Source: Euryhalocaulis sp050486445 (lineage in GTDB: Bacteria > Pseudomonadota > Alphaproteobacteria > Caulobacterales > Maricaulaceae). From it: a DNA stretch of 64,000 nucleotides. Below are positions 1 to 7,079 of this stretch, piece after piece. Position 1 is the stretch's first letter. Each line of letters opens with the position of its first letter. The translations under genes and the position numbers were made by a program. Location: NCBI GenBank assembly GCA_050486445.1, contig JBJHDH010000002.1:88116-152115 (forward strand), in the 5' to 3' direction. The notes under the pieces were generated by a model that ran no database searches, had not been told where the DNA came from, and saw only the letters and a program-made list of their open reading frames with translations.

Positions 1-22
1 ATCCGGCCCTACGGCGTAGCTG

Positions 23-865
23 TTATCCTGCTTTCAAGCGTTGCATCCCTTCCGCCAGCGTCCAGAGCGCGCGGTTGAGGGTCACGTTCTGGTCGATGCC
101 GTTGATCGGGCGGGAACTGCTGCGGCGGATGCGGCCTTCGGCATTGCGCTTGCTGCCTTGCAGCCCGCCACGAATGACGTTTTCTTGAATGACGTTGAAC
201 GTGGTCCAGAGGCTTTGCCCGACATCCTCGCGGCGGCGCGGCTCGATGATCTGCTCGGGGCGCAGTGGGCTTTCATCCTCGCCATAGCGGGCGACAAGGC
301 TCGCCTCGGCCAGCACGCGGCGCTCGTCGCTGGTAAGCCGGGTTTCCTTCATCGTCTCGCTGGCGTCGATCAGGCGCGGAAAGTCCTCGGCAACGGTATA
401 GACGCCTTCTATAATGTCGTGCTGGATATTGCCCTTGTGCGGCACGCGGACTTCCTCGAACCGCTCGCCAGCGATCATGCTGTTGGTGCAGACAAAGCGC
501 AGCATCCCCGCGAACATCTGATAGGCGCTGGTCCCGTCATGGCTGTTGACGATGATGACTTCGGCTGCCTCCGGCTTGCCGATGCCTTCATCCCGGCGCA
601 GGCGCAGCATGTGCTTGGCGTGGCCATGGCGGCTCCCGTCACGCGGAACGGACTGCACGGCGAAGAACGGAAACCATCCTTCCCGGCGCAGCCCCTCCAC
701 GATGTCGATGGTGGGGACATAGACGTAACGCTCCGACCGGCTGTCGTGCGCCTCGCGGGCGAAGATGGACGGGACGTGCCGATACAGGGCCTCGTTGTCG
801 AGCGGTTCCCTGCCGCTGATCTGATGGGCGTTGCGGCCGAACCGGGTGGCAAGCTGATGATACAT
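23..865 (-). CDS. DUF932 domain protein of a mobile element
   Basis: This 280-residue soluble protein matches the DUF932 family, common on conjugative plasmids and integrative elements of Proteobacteria, where it sits with ParB-like, DUF736 and DUF2958 genes, as it does here. Its biochemical role is not established. The frame stays open upstream to 1162, but the ATG at 865 is preceded by a good Shine-Dalgarno (AGGAGA) and begins MYHQLATRFG, so the longer version is rejected. The family-like core includes an FVCTN segment and the internal HDGTSAYQM stretch near residue 110. The gene is preceded by a long hairpin leader that is repeated upstream of the ParB-like gene, implying shared regulation. 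Family assignment is from recognition of the sequence. Confidence 0.85.
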   Translation of the reverse strand: MYHQLATRFGRNAHQISGREPLDNEALYRHVPSIFAREAHDSRSERYVYVPTIDIVEGLRREGWFPFFAVQSVPRDGSRHGHAKHMLRLRRDEGIGKPEAAEVIIVNSHDGTSAYQMFAGMLRFVCTNSMIAGERFEEVRVPHKGNIQHDIIEGVYTVAEDFPRLIDASETMKETRLTSDERRVLAEASLVARYGEDESPLRPEQIIEPRRREDVGQSLWTTFNVIQENVIRGGLQGSKRNAEGRIRRSSSRPINGIDQNVTLNRALWTLAEGMQRLKAG

Positions 866-1114
866 GGTCTTTCTCCTAATGGGCTTGGGTTGGAGCGCAG
901 CGCTGCGCTGCAACCCTGCCCGTCGGCGAGACCGGGGTAGCAAGGCGCAAGGGCGGCCGGGACGGAGGGGGATCACCCGGCCTGCACAAGCGGATGGAGG
1001 TTTGCCGACAGTGCAAAGCACGCATCCGCGCGGAAGGCTGGGGATACCGTCCCGGCCGAGCGTCAGCGATCCCTTGCGCCGCGCGGGGGCAGCGCCCCTA
1101 GCAAGGCTGCCCGG
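866..1114 (-). repeat. Leader repeat copy A, with 30-nt inverted repeat
   Basis: This stretch upstream of the DUF932 gene is repeated upstream of the ParB-like gene (5979-6217), same orientation. A 59-nt block is identical (879-937 and 5992-6050) and the rest aligns with scattered differences. Inside it, 887-916 is an inverted repeat with one mismatch: arms of 15 nt meeting at the palindrome AGCGCAGCGCTGCGCT. It ends 21 nt before the start codon, just upstream of the ribosome-binding site. A second small hairpin (GGGGC-AGC-GCCCC type) lies near 1085-1098. A conserved 5' leader or promoter is inferred; single-stranded-DNA promoters of conjugative leading regions are a precedent for such duplicated structures. 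Confidence 0.8.
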
Positions 1115-1236
1115 CAGGAGCGCTAGCGGATGCCGGGAACAAGATCTGATCGGGATGCGCAAAACCTAAACACCGGAAGGCCGTGCATCCCGATCTCCGT
1201 ATTCCCTGACAGCGGTAGCGGCCATAAGCATGACGA

Positions 1237-1260
1237 AGCCCCGCTCGGGCGAGCGGGGCT
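1237..1260 (-). terminator. Hairpin terminator downstream of DUF736 gene
   Basis: An 11-bp perfect stem (AGCCCCGCTCG and its complement) with a 2-nt tip lies 17 nt beyond the stop codon of the DUF736 gene. The following minus-strand bases contain only a short T run, so termination may be inefficient. Confidence 0.5.
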
Positions 1261-1276
1261 CCTTGGAGGTCCGGCC

Positions 1277-1591
1277 TCAGTCGCCGTTGCGGCGGGACCA
1301 AATGAGGTTGTAGGTCTCGCCGTCCTCGGCCGCGACCAGGCTGGCGTAGATCGGAGCGGGGAAGCTCGGATCGTCCAGCTTGACAGAATTGTATTCGCGC
1401 TGCGTCTCGCGGGCGATCTTCTTCCAGGCGGCGCCGAACTCGGTAGCTCCGGCAAAGATGCGGAAGTCGGGGCCGCGCTCGCTGTCGGTATCGGTCGGGA
1501 CGAACTTCACGGTCTTGACGTTGAGGGTGAGGGTCTTGACCGTGCCGGTGAAGCCGTTCGCGCTCTTGGTGAAGGTGCCGATGGTCGCCAT
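1277..1591 (-). CDS. DUF736 family protein
   Basis: This 104-residue protein starts MATIGTFTKS and ends in a YNLIWSRRN segment, the pattern of DUF736, a small family on alphaproteobacterial conjugative elements usually beside parB-like and DUF932 genes. Function is unknown. The ATG at 1591 is chosen because AGGAAAAAGGAA lies just upstream and the family begins here; a longer frame to 1672 has no such signal. No signal peptide or membrane segment is visible. It is the second minus-strand cargo gene, separated from DUF932 by a hairpin and the repeated leader, so it probably has its own promoter in the region above 1600. Confidence 0.85.
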   Translation of the reverse strand: MATIGTFTKSANGFTGTVKTLTLNVKTVKFVPTDTDSERGPDFRIFAGATEFGAAWKKIARETQREYNSVKLDDPSFPAPIYASLVAAEDGETYNLIWSRRNGD

Positions 1592-2341
1592 TGTCGTATT
1601 CCTTTTTCCTGTCGGGCCGCACCATTGCGACCTCGATGGGGGTCGTGCGACCGGGGACGGTCGGCCCCGCACCCGTCAGGGCTGGAACATCGTGGAAGGC
1701 GGCCGGCGACGGCTTTTTTGCTTCGCGATGCAAAGCCGAAGGCGGCGGAAAAAAGCTGACGGCGGACGTTGCGGGTAGCCGAGCGAGGCGACGCTTGCGT
1801 CGCCGGTCTTCGGTCAGACCCCTGCCTATCGAGGACGCGGATGGAGCGCCCATTCAGGAAATCATGGAGAATACGGGCATGGTGGCTGTCGTCCCCTTTG
1901 CCCAGAGACGAGAGAATGTGCTGATCTTGCCGGCCGGGCTTCCAAGGCCATGATCGTCAGGGCAAGGCGACTGTCGCCGGCAGGGCGTGCGGGCGTGGCC
2001 TCGCTTCCGCTCCCCTTCGCAGCGTCCGTGTTTGGCGTGGCTAGAAGACTTTATGCGGGGTGTTGCGCAATTGCTCGATTCAACAGACGATCCGTATCCC
2101 CGGCGCTGACCCGCCTGCCTGCGCGAAGGCTGGGCGGAAAGGTCCAACTCATGGTCATGCCGTGGCGATTGAGACCAGCGTTCCAAGGACGCCCCGATTG
2201 AGTTGGGTTTCCCGCGAAATGGCCGCCGCCCCGTGTTAGCGATTGAAGCCGAATGGCGGAAACGCGCCGGAGGCGTGGTTCCGGCGCAGCCGAAAGCGCG
2301 GCCCGAAGGGCAACGCCCATTCTTCATTGCTTCATATCGTA
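1592..2341. other. Non-coding stretch upstream of DUF736 and tacAT
   Basis: No convincing gene was found in these 750 bases. Open frames on both strands lack ribosome-binding sites and recognisable domains. Two hairpin-forming palindromes are visible: GGCGACGC-TT-GCGTCGCC at 1787-1804 and GGCGAC-T-GTCGCC at 1966-1978. The right part may be conserved mobile-element intergenic sequence; a transfer origin is possible but no recognised nick site was seen. Confidence 0.5.
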
Positions 2342-2370
2342 TTGACACTGTGGATACACACGACCATATT
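2342..2370 (+). promoter_or_regulatory. Promoter of the tacA-like antitoxin gene
   Basis: A perfect -35 box TTGACA (2342-2347) is followed after 17 nt by CATATT (2365-2370, 4 of 6 matches to TATAAT). The expected start of transcription falls on or next to the ATG at 2377, so the message would be leaderless or nearly so. A small inverted repeat, TGTG-GATA-CACA (2349-2360), lies between the boxes and is a candidate operator for the ribbon-helix-helix antitoxin. Promoter activity is inferred. Confidence 0.55.
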
Positions 2371-2376
2371 CCGCTC

Positions 2377-2718
2377 ATGACCAAAGCTCGTATCGCCCCT
2401 TCCGAATCCGCCCGCTCCGCGACCGTCGCCGTCGCGGCACGCGCCTCCGCGTCCGACGCCAAGGGCAGCATCAACCTGCGGATCGAGACCGGCACCCGCC
2501 AGCTCATCGACGATGCGGCGGCGGTCCTGGGCAAGACGCGCACCGAGTTCATGGTCGAAAGCGCCCGGCGGCAAGCGGTTGACGTGCTGCTCGACCAGCG
2601 CCTGTTCACGCTCGATCCCGAGCGCTTCGACGCCTTCATGCAGGCGCTCGACAATCCGCCCGCGCCGGGACCGAAGCTCAAGGCGCTGCTGCGCCGGATT
2701 CCGGCATGGCAGGGATAG
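2377..2718 (+). CDS. DUF1778 (TacA-like) ribbon-helix-helix antitoxin
   Basis: This 113-residue protein belongs to the DUF1778 antitoxins that neutralise GNAT toxins. The segment INLRIETGTRQLIDDAA, near residues 30-46, is the ribbon-helix-helix DNA-binding part; the following acidic C-terminal helices would wrap the toxin. It overlaps the acetyltransferase gene by 13 nt, the normal arrangement for TacA/TacT pairs. An upstream extension of the frame to 2203 is rejected because it would swallow the TTGACA promoter; MTKARIAP at 2377 fits a leaderless start. Autoregulation through the palindrome in the promoter is expected from the family. It probably stabilises the mobile element. Confidence 0.88.
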   Translation: MTKARIAPSESARSATVAVAARASASDAKGSINLRIETGTRQLIDDAAAVLGKTRTEFMVESARRQAVDVLLDQRLFTLDPERFDAFMQALDNPPAPGPKLKALLRRIPAWQG

Positions 2719-3236
2719 ACAACACGCCAGACCCTTCCGAATCGCGGCTGTCGGCTCCCGTTCCCCTGACGGCCGAGCATGACCTTTCGGCGTTCGATTG
2801 CGGTGAGCCGGTCCTGAACGACTGGCTGCGCAATCGGGCCTTGAAGAATGAAAGCCGGTTTTCGCGCACCTATGTCGTGTGCCAGGGCAATCGGGTGGTG
2901 GGCTATTTCTGCATTTCGGCCGGGGCTGTGGAACGCGCCGCCGCGCCGAGCAAGGTGCGGCGCAACGCGCCCGACACGATCCCGGTTTCGGTGATCGGGC
3001 GGCTCGCGGTCAGTCGCGATCAAGCGGGCAAGGGTCTCGGCGCGGACCTGCTGTCGGATGCGCTGCGCCGAATCGCACTGGCATCGAAAAGCATCGGCAT
3101 CGGGGCGGTTCTGGTCCATGCGAAGGATGATGCGGCCAGGCGCTTCTATCTGCGCTGCGCGGAGTTCATCGAATATCCCGAGGACAGCCGGACGCTGTTT
3201 CTCCCCATCGAAACCGTGGTCGCGGGCTTCGGCTAG
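2706..3236 (+). CDS. GNAT-family (TacT-like) toxin acetyltransferase
   Basis: A 176-residue GCN5-type acetyltransferase of the TacT class. Known members block translation by acetylating the amino group of charged tRNAs. Visible features are the opening LTAEHDLSAFDCGEPVLNDW, the strand and acetyl-CoA loop GRLAVSRDQAGKGLGADLL near residues 97-115, and LVHAKDDAARRFYLRCAEF near 135-153, with the Tyr of RRFYLR in the position of the catalytic Tyr. It is translationally coupled to the antitoxin gene by a 13-nt overlap. All core motifs are intact, so the toxin should be active; target tRNA is unknown. Confidence 0.88.
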   Translation: MAGIDNTPDPSESRLSAPVPLTAEHDLSAFDCGEPVLNDWLRNRALKNESRFSRTYVVCQGNRVVGYFCISAGAVERAAAPSKVRRNAPDTIPVSVIGRLAVSRDQAGKGLGADLLSDALRRIALASKSIGIGAVLVHAKDDAARRFYLRCAEFIEYPEDSRTLFLPIETVVAGFG

Positions 3237-3252
3237 GCGCGCTCCGCCCGGT

Positions 3253-3669
3253 CTATCGAGCGGGCTGGCCGACGCCACTCGCCAGCCGCATCATGGCGGC
3301 AATGCCGACGAACCCGCCGCCGACGATACAGAAGATTTGCCGCCAGATTTCGGAGGGCACGGCCTCGCGGGTGACGCCATAGACCAACGCATAGCCCGCC
3401 ACGACGGCGGGCGCGGCGAAGAACAGCGCCACGATGAGGCGCAGGACCGGCGAGCGGATCATCTCGAACAGGACCGCCAGCACGCCGAAGGCAACACCAG
3501 CGGAGAACAGACCGACCAGCCCCGCGCCGATCAGGCCGGAGCCGGTCTGATAGGCGAACTGCGCTGCCGTCAGCCCAAGCATGAAGGGGAGCGCGTAGAT
3601 GGCGAGCGTGTAGGCGAGAACGCAGAGAAGCGCGATCAGCGCAACGCTCATGAACATGACGGCGATCAT
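3253..3669 (-). CDS. Small integral membrane protein, mobile-element cargo
   Basis: A 138-residue, strongly hydrophobic protein with about four transmembrane helices (roughly residues 1-22, 24-48, 52-70 and 74-95, plus a weaker one near 110-128). I do not recognise a named family. The ATG at 3669 has a GAAAGG-like ribosome-binding site. It is convergent with the toxin gene (16 nt apart) and upstream of it on the minus strand lies the tail of the ParB-like gene. A role in element maintenance or transfer is only a guess from context. Confidence 0.6.
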   Translation of the reverse strand: MIAVMFMSVALIALLCVLAYTLAIYALPFMLGLTAAQFAYQTGSGLIGAGLVGLFSAGVAFGVLAVLFEMIRSPVLRLIVALFFAAPAVVAGYALVYGVTREAVPSEIWRQIFCIVGGGFVGIAAMMRLASGVGQPAR

Positions 3670-3884
3670 GGCCTTTCACCTTTGACTTGTTGCACCACCT
3701 TTCGCGCAGTCGCCGTGCTGGCTGCTGCATATCCATAATGGTGCCAATGCTTGTTTGTCCTGTCGAGCCTGTTGGGGCCGACTATCCTTGAACTGTCGAG
3801 GTCATCCGGCCGCGCGGCTTCCCCGCGCGGCCGGAGATTTTTCGCAGGAAAGCCGGGACCGCGTACGCGGTCCCGGCTCGCCCA

Positions 3885-5978
3885 TCATTCCGCCGCGACG
3901 GCCATGCTGCCGGTGTCCTCCGTTTCCGGGGTGTCCTCGGCCTCGGTGGCGGGCGCTTCTGGCTGCTCGTCCGTCAGCCATGCGGGCCGCTCGGTGCGCA
4001 GCAAGGGCGGGAGCCATCCGGTCCCGGCCAGAAGCTGCTCGGCGGCTTCCGCCATCGCCTGCTTCTTCTTGTCCGCGATCTGGTCCGCCGCCTCGTCGCC
4101 AAGGGCTTCCCGCACGGCGGCAAGGATACGGGCCTTGGTGACGCGCCCGAGATAGGCCCGAACCGTGGGCGTCCAGTGCGCCGTCATGTCGAGCGCAACC
4201 GCCGTCGCCAGCCTGTCGGCGGTAGCGAGGGCATGGCGCTTGTGGGTTTCCCATGGCTGCTTGACGGCATTGACGGTCAGCGAAGCGCAATGGGCGAACA
4301 GGGCCATGACGCTGGCATGGTCCAGACCGGCGATGAAGCCCCAAAGCTCCGCCACTTCGCGCGGCATATCCGCCGCCCATCCGGCATGGCGATCCTCCAA
4401 CGCCTTCGCTGCCGCCGTGTCCTCGATCCCGTCCGCGTGGCTGGCGAGGTAGCTGCTCGTCGGGCGGATTTCGAGGCAATGGGCATCCCCGCCACCGCGA
4501 TAGAAGGTCTGCGCGGCAAGCGCATGGGTGACGGCGATCAGCGCCATGTCCGGCTGCTCGCCAAGGGCGAGACGCAGGGCAAGGGTGCGATGCGCGGTCA
4601 GGTCGCGGAGGAGCGAGTCCGACAGCGGCTTGCCGTCTTCCTCCGCGTCCTCGTCCTCCGGCTCATGGTTGCAAGCGGGATGGTCGTCGCCGTCCTGTTC
4701 GCCGCCGTCCATGACTTCGCCATGGGCGTTGACGCGCACCCCGTCGATGACGGTGCTGCCGTCCTCCGCTTCGGGTTCCTCCGGTTCCGGGACTTCGTCC
4801 TCGGGCCGGATGAACCCGCGTTCGATCCGGGCTTCCCCGTCATGGTTCAGAACCACGAACACGCCACCGCGCGCGATCTCGTCGGCTTCATAGGCATAAC
4901 GCTTGGCCTCGATGCGCTCGATCTCGGCTTCAAGCTCCGCGAAGCGCTGATCCACTTCCGGCGGCAGGTCTACGTCCGCGTCCTCCCATTCCGCCGACAG
5001 GCGTTCAAGTTCCTCCTGCGCGGCGTCGTAGGCGGTTTCGTCCGCCGCCGAAAGCTCTACCCGCTGCGGATAGGTGCGGCGCAGGCCATGGGCGTGGGGC
5101 CAGTCGATCTGAGCCGAAACCCACTTCCACCCCTCGGCCTCCTGAACCTCGGATGCGATGCTTTCCAGCTTGTCGAGGGCCAGCCGGTCCAGCAACGCGG
5201 CATCTTCATAGAAGCCGCCGCGATCCTCGGCAAACAGGTCGCGGATGATGGTGCCGCCTGCCTCCGTATAGGCTTCCGCGCCGACAAGGAGCCCGCGCCG
5301 GTCGGTTGCCGCCACGTTGCTGGCGGTCAGGTCGCGGCGGATAATCCACGGCTCGCGGTTGTAGGACAGGTTTTCGTAAACCTGTTCCTGCCGGGCATGG
5401 TCCTCGGTGATGGCGAAGGCCATCAACTGATCCAAGGTCAGATCGCCGTCACGATAGACCTGCATCAGCTTGGGGCTGACCGCGCCGAGGCGAAGCCGCT
5501 GCTTCACCACATGCGCGGTGACACCGAAGCGGGCGGCGATTTCCTCCGCGCCCCATCCGCGCGTTTCCGCAAGCTCGCGGAAGCGCTCGAACTGATCGGC
5601 GGGGTGGAGGTCTTCGCGGGTCACGTTCTCGTCGAGGCTGATCTCGGCGGGATCGTTCGCCGTGTCGATGACGCAGCGGATCGGTTCGGTCCGCTTGATC
5701 TCCTTGCGCTTGGCGCGCAGCAACTGCGCCAGCCTGCGGCCTTCGCCGACGCTGACCAGATAGCAGCCGGTCGGCTCACCCTCCGCGTCAAGTTCCGGCT
5801 CCACCACCAGATTTTGCAGGATGCCTTTGGCGGCGATGCTCGCCGCCTTCGCCTCAATGGACGCCTCGCTGTGCGGGGTCTTCCGGGCGTTCTGCGGGTG
5901 CTTCTTGAGCTTGTTGAGCGGGATGAAAACCATTTCGCCATGTTCGGGAACGGTCGGGGTCTGTGTTTTCGTCGTCAT
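3885..5978 (-). CDS. ParB/Srx-domain protein of a mobile element
   Basis: A 697-residue protein with an N-terminal ParB/sulfiredoxin-like domain (about residues 15-135: IPLNKLKKHPQNARKT, then VGEGRRLAQLL as the GERR-type motif) and a helix-turn-helix region around 150-200 (AEEIAARFGVTAHVVKQRL). The rest, rich in acidic residues at about 360-490, matches the long ParB-like proteins of alphaproteobacterial plasmids and integrative elements rather than the chromosomal ParB of about 300 residues. These are thought to bind DNA or act as nucleases during transfer. The ATG at 5978 gives MTTKTQTPTV; the upstream extension runs through the repeated leader and is rejected. The leader hairpin is 21 nt before the start, exactly as for the DUF932 gene. 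Confidence 0.85.
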   Translation of the reverse strand: MTTKTQTPTVPEHGEMVFIPLNKLKKHPQNARKTPHSEASIEAKAASIAAKGILQNLVVEPELDAEGEPTGCYLVSVGEGRRLAQLLRAKRKEIKRTEPIRCVIDTANDPAEISLDENVTREDLHPADQFERFRELAETRGWGAEEIAARFGVTAHVVKQRLRLGAVSPKLMQVYRDGDLTLDQLMAFAITEDHARQEQVYENLSYNREPWIIRRDLTASNVAATDRRGLLVGAEAYTEAGGTIIRDLFAEDRGGFYEDAALLDRLALDKLESIASEVQEAEGWKWVSAQIDWPHAHGLRRTYPQRVELSAADETAYDAAQEELERLSAEWEDADVDLPPEVDQRFAELEAEIERIEAKRYAYEADEIARGGVFVVLNHDGEARIERGFIRPEDEVPEPEEPEAEDGSTVIDGVRVNAHGEVMDGGEQDGDDHPACNHEPEDEDAEEDGKPLSDSLLRDLTAHRTLALRLALGEQPDMALIAVTHALAAQTFYRGGGDAHCLEIRPTSSYLASHADGIEDTAAAKALEDRHAGWAADMPREVAELWGFIAGLDHASVMALFAHCASLTVNAVKQPWETHKRHALATADRLATAVALDMTAHWTPTVRAYLGRVTKARILAAVREALGDEAADQIADKKKQAMAEAAEQLLAGTGWLPPLLRTERPAWLTDEQPEAPATEAEDTPETEDTGSMAVAAE

Positions 5979-6217
5979 GGTCTTTCCTTTCATGGGCTTG
6001 GGTTGGAGCGCAGCGCTGCGCTGCAACCCTGCCCGTCGGCGAGACCGGGGGGTGCAAGGTGCAAGGGCGGACGGGCGGAGGGGGATCACCCGGCCTGCAC
6101 AAGCGGATCGAAGTCGTGACAAGGATGCGCAGCATGTATCCGCGCGGAAGGCTGGGGATACCGCCCGGCCGCCCTTGTGCCGCGCCAGGGGGCAGCGCCC
6201 CCAAGCAACCGGCCCGG
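5979..6217 (-). repeat. Leader repeat copy B, with 30-nt inverted repeat
   Basis: Second copy of the leader found at 866-1114. The 59-nt core 5992-6050 is identical to copy A. The 30-nt imperfect palindrome lies at 6000-6029, again 21 nt from the downstream start codon, and a GGGGGC-AGC-GCCCCC hairpin lies near 6188-6202. Conservation of both sequence and distance to two unrelated genes points to regulation rather than coding. Confidence 0.8.
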
Positions 6218-6340
6218 CCAGAGCGAAGCGGAGGCCGGGCGTGTGGACCGGATCAGGATATTGGGAACCGGATGGCCTGAAACCCTGCCACCCTGATCGC
6301 CGTATCGTATTGCAGGAGATTCATCGCGTGGGCATGCGAA

Positions 6341-6367
6341 AGCGCCCCGCCCAGGGGGCGAGGCGCT
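6341..6367 (-). terminator. Hairpin downstream of DUF2958 gene
   Basis: Arms AGCGCC and GGCGCT, extended inward by CGCCC/GGGCG with one mismatch, form a hairpin 13 nt past the DUF2958 stop codon. No strong T run follows on the minus strand, so it may be a weak terminator that partly insulates the ParB-like gene. Confidence 0.4.
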
Positions 6368-6379
6368 GTGCCGGTAGTG

Positions 6380-6733
6380 TCAATCGGTGACGATCCGGCC
6401 GGCGTCGCGGGCGCGCTTCGCGTAGAGACTAAGCGGATAGTCGGCCCTGAAATACAGATCGCGTTCGACCGGAAGGCCGAGCTTGCCGCGAACGGATCGG
6501 ATCTCGGCAAGGCTGACGTAGCCGAGTTCCGGTTCGCCAAGGCCGAGGTCGCAGAGGCCGAAGAGAATATCCGGGTCGTCGGGATCGGCCTCCGTGATGA
6601 GCCAGGTTGCGCCGGCGTCGGGCGTGAACAGCTTGACGACGGGTTTTGGGTCGATGTCCTCGCCTGCGGCGCTGCGCGCGCCATTGGCGATGAGCTGGGC
6701 GAGTTGGTCTTCGGTGATGAGCGGTTCGGCCAT
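6380..6733 (-). CDS. DUF2958 family protein
   Basis: A 117-residue protein that closely follows the DUF2958 pattern: PVVKLFTPDAGATWLITE (about 31-48), DPDDPDILFGLCDLGLG, then PELGYVSLAEI and LPVERDLYF. The family is a frequent passenger of conjugative elements and has no known function. The ATG at 6733 is preferred over one four codons upstream because GGAGG lies at the right distance. It is the first gene of the mobile-element block on this side and its upstream region is interrupted by an IS66 scar, which may have altered its promoter. Confidence 0.85.
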   Translation of the reverse strand: MAEPLITEDQLAQLIANGARSAAGEDIDPKPVVKLFTPDAGATWLITEADPDDPDILFGLCDLGLGEPELGYVSLAEIRSVRGKLGLPVERDLYFRADYPLSLYAKRARDAGRIVTD

Positions 6734-6895
6734 GATTGCCTCCATTTCGCTTCACCCTCCAGTCGAGGGCAAGGAGGCGTTCGGCCGGCGCAAATGAGCG
6801 GCACGGTCAGGCCCTACACGGTTCGATGCGGGCCGGGCTTGACCGCGCTGCGGCGGCGGCCAGCGTTCGACGGTCCTCGTTGAAAAGGGACACAA

Positions 6896-7018
6896 ATGGG
6901 GGCATCCCTGTTCATGAAGCAGCTTGAAAAGGGGCGGTTCGTCTGGCTCTTAGCCAAGGAGGGCAAGGTGACGCTAACGCCATCTCGCAGGACTTGGAGA
7001 GCGGGCCTTTCCACCTGA
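6896..7018 (+). pseudogene. IS66-type tnpB remnant
   Basis: The 40-codon frame MGASLFMKQLEKGRFVW...KVTLTP...RTWRAG resembles the C-terminal part of the IS66-family TnpB (Orf2) protein, whose end reads LEKGRFVWP, then a VTLTPAQ stretch, then a WR-type tail. Most of the gene is missing, and the expected residues between TLTP and the tail also seem deleted. No terminal inverted repeats were identified. It lies precisely between the mobile-element genes and the Dnd island and is best read as a scar of an insertion event. Identification is from motif recognition only. Confidence 0.5.
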
Positions 7019-7079
7019 ACCGAACCATGCACCAACGTCTGGTTGTCCGATCACCATTCAGGAAGTGGAATGCTTGGAC

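Noticed and set aside
1854..3278. A 474-codon minus-strand frame under the tacA/tacT genes
   Set aside because: It overlaps the recognisable toxin-antitoxin pair and shows no domain.
4176..6119. A 647-codon plus-strand frame antisense to the ParB-like gene
   Set aside because: The minus-strand frame has ParB motifs and a conserved leader; the plus-strand product looks like a mirror artefact and has no ribosome-binding site.
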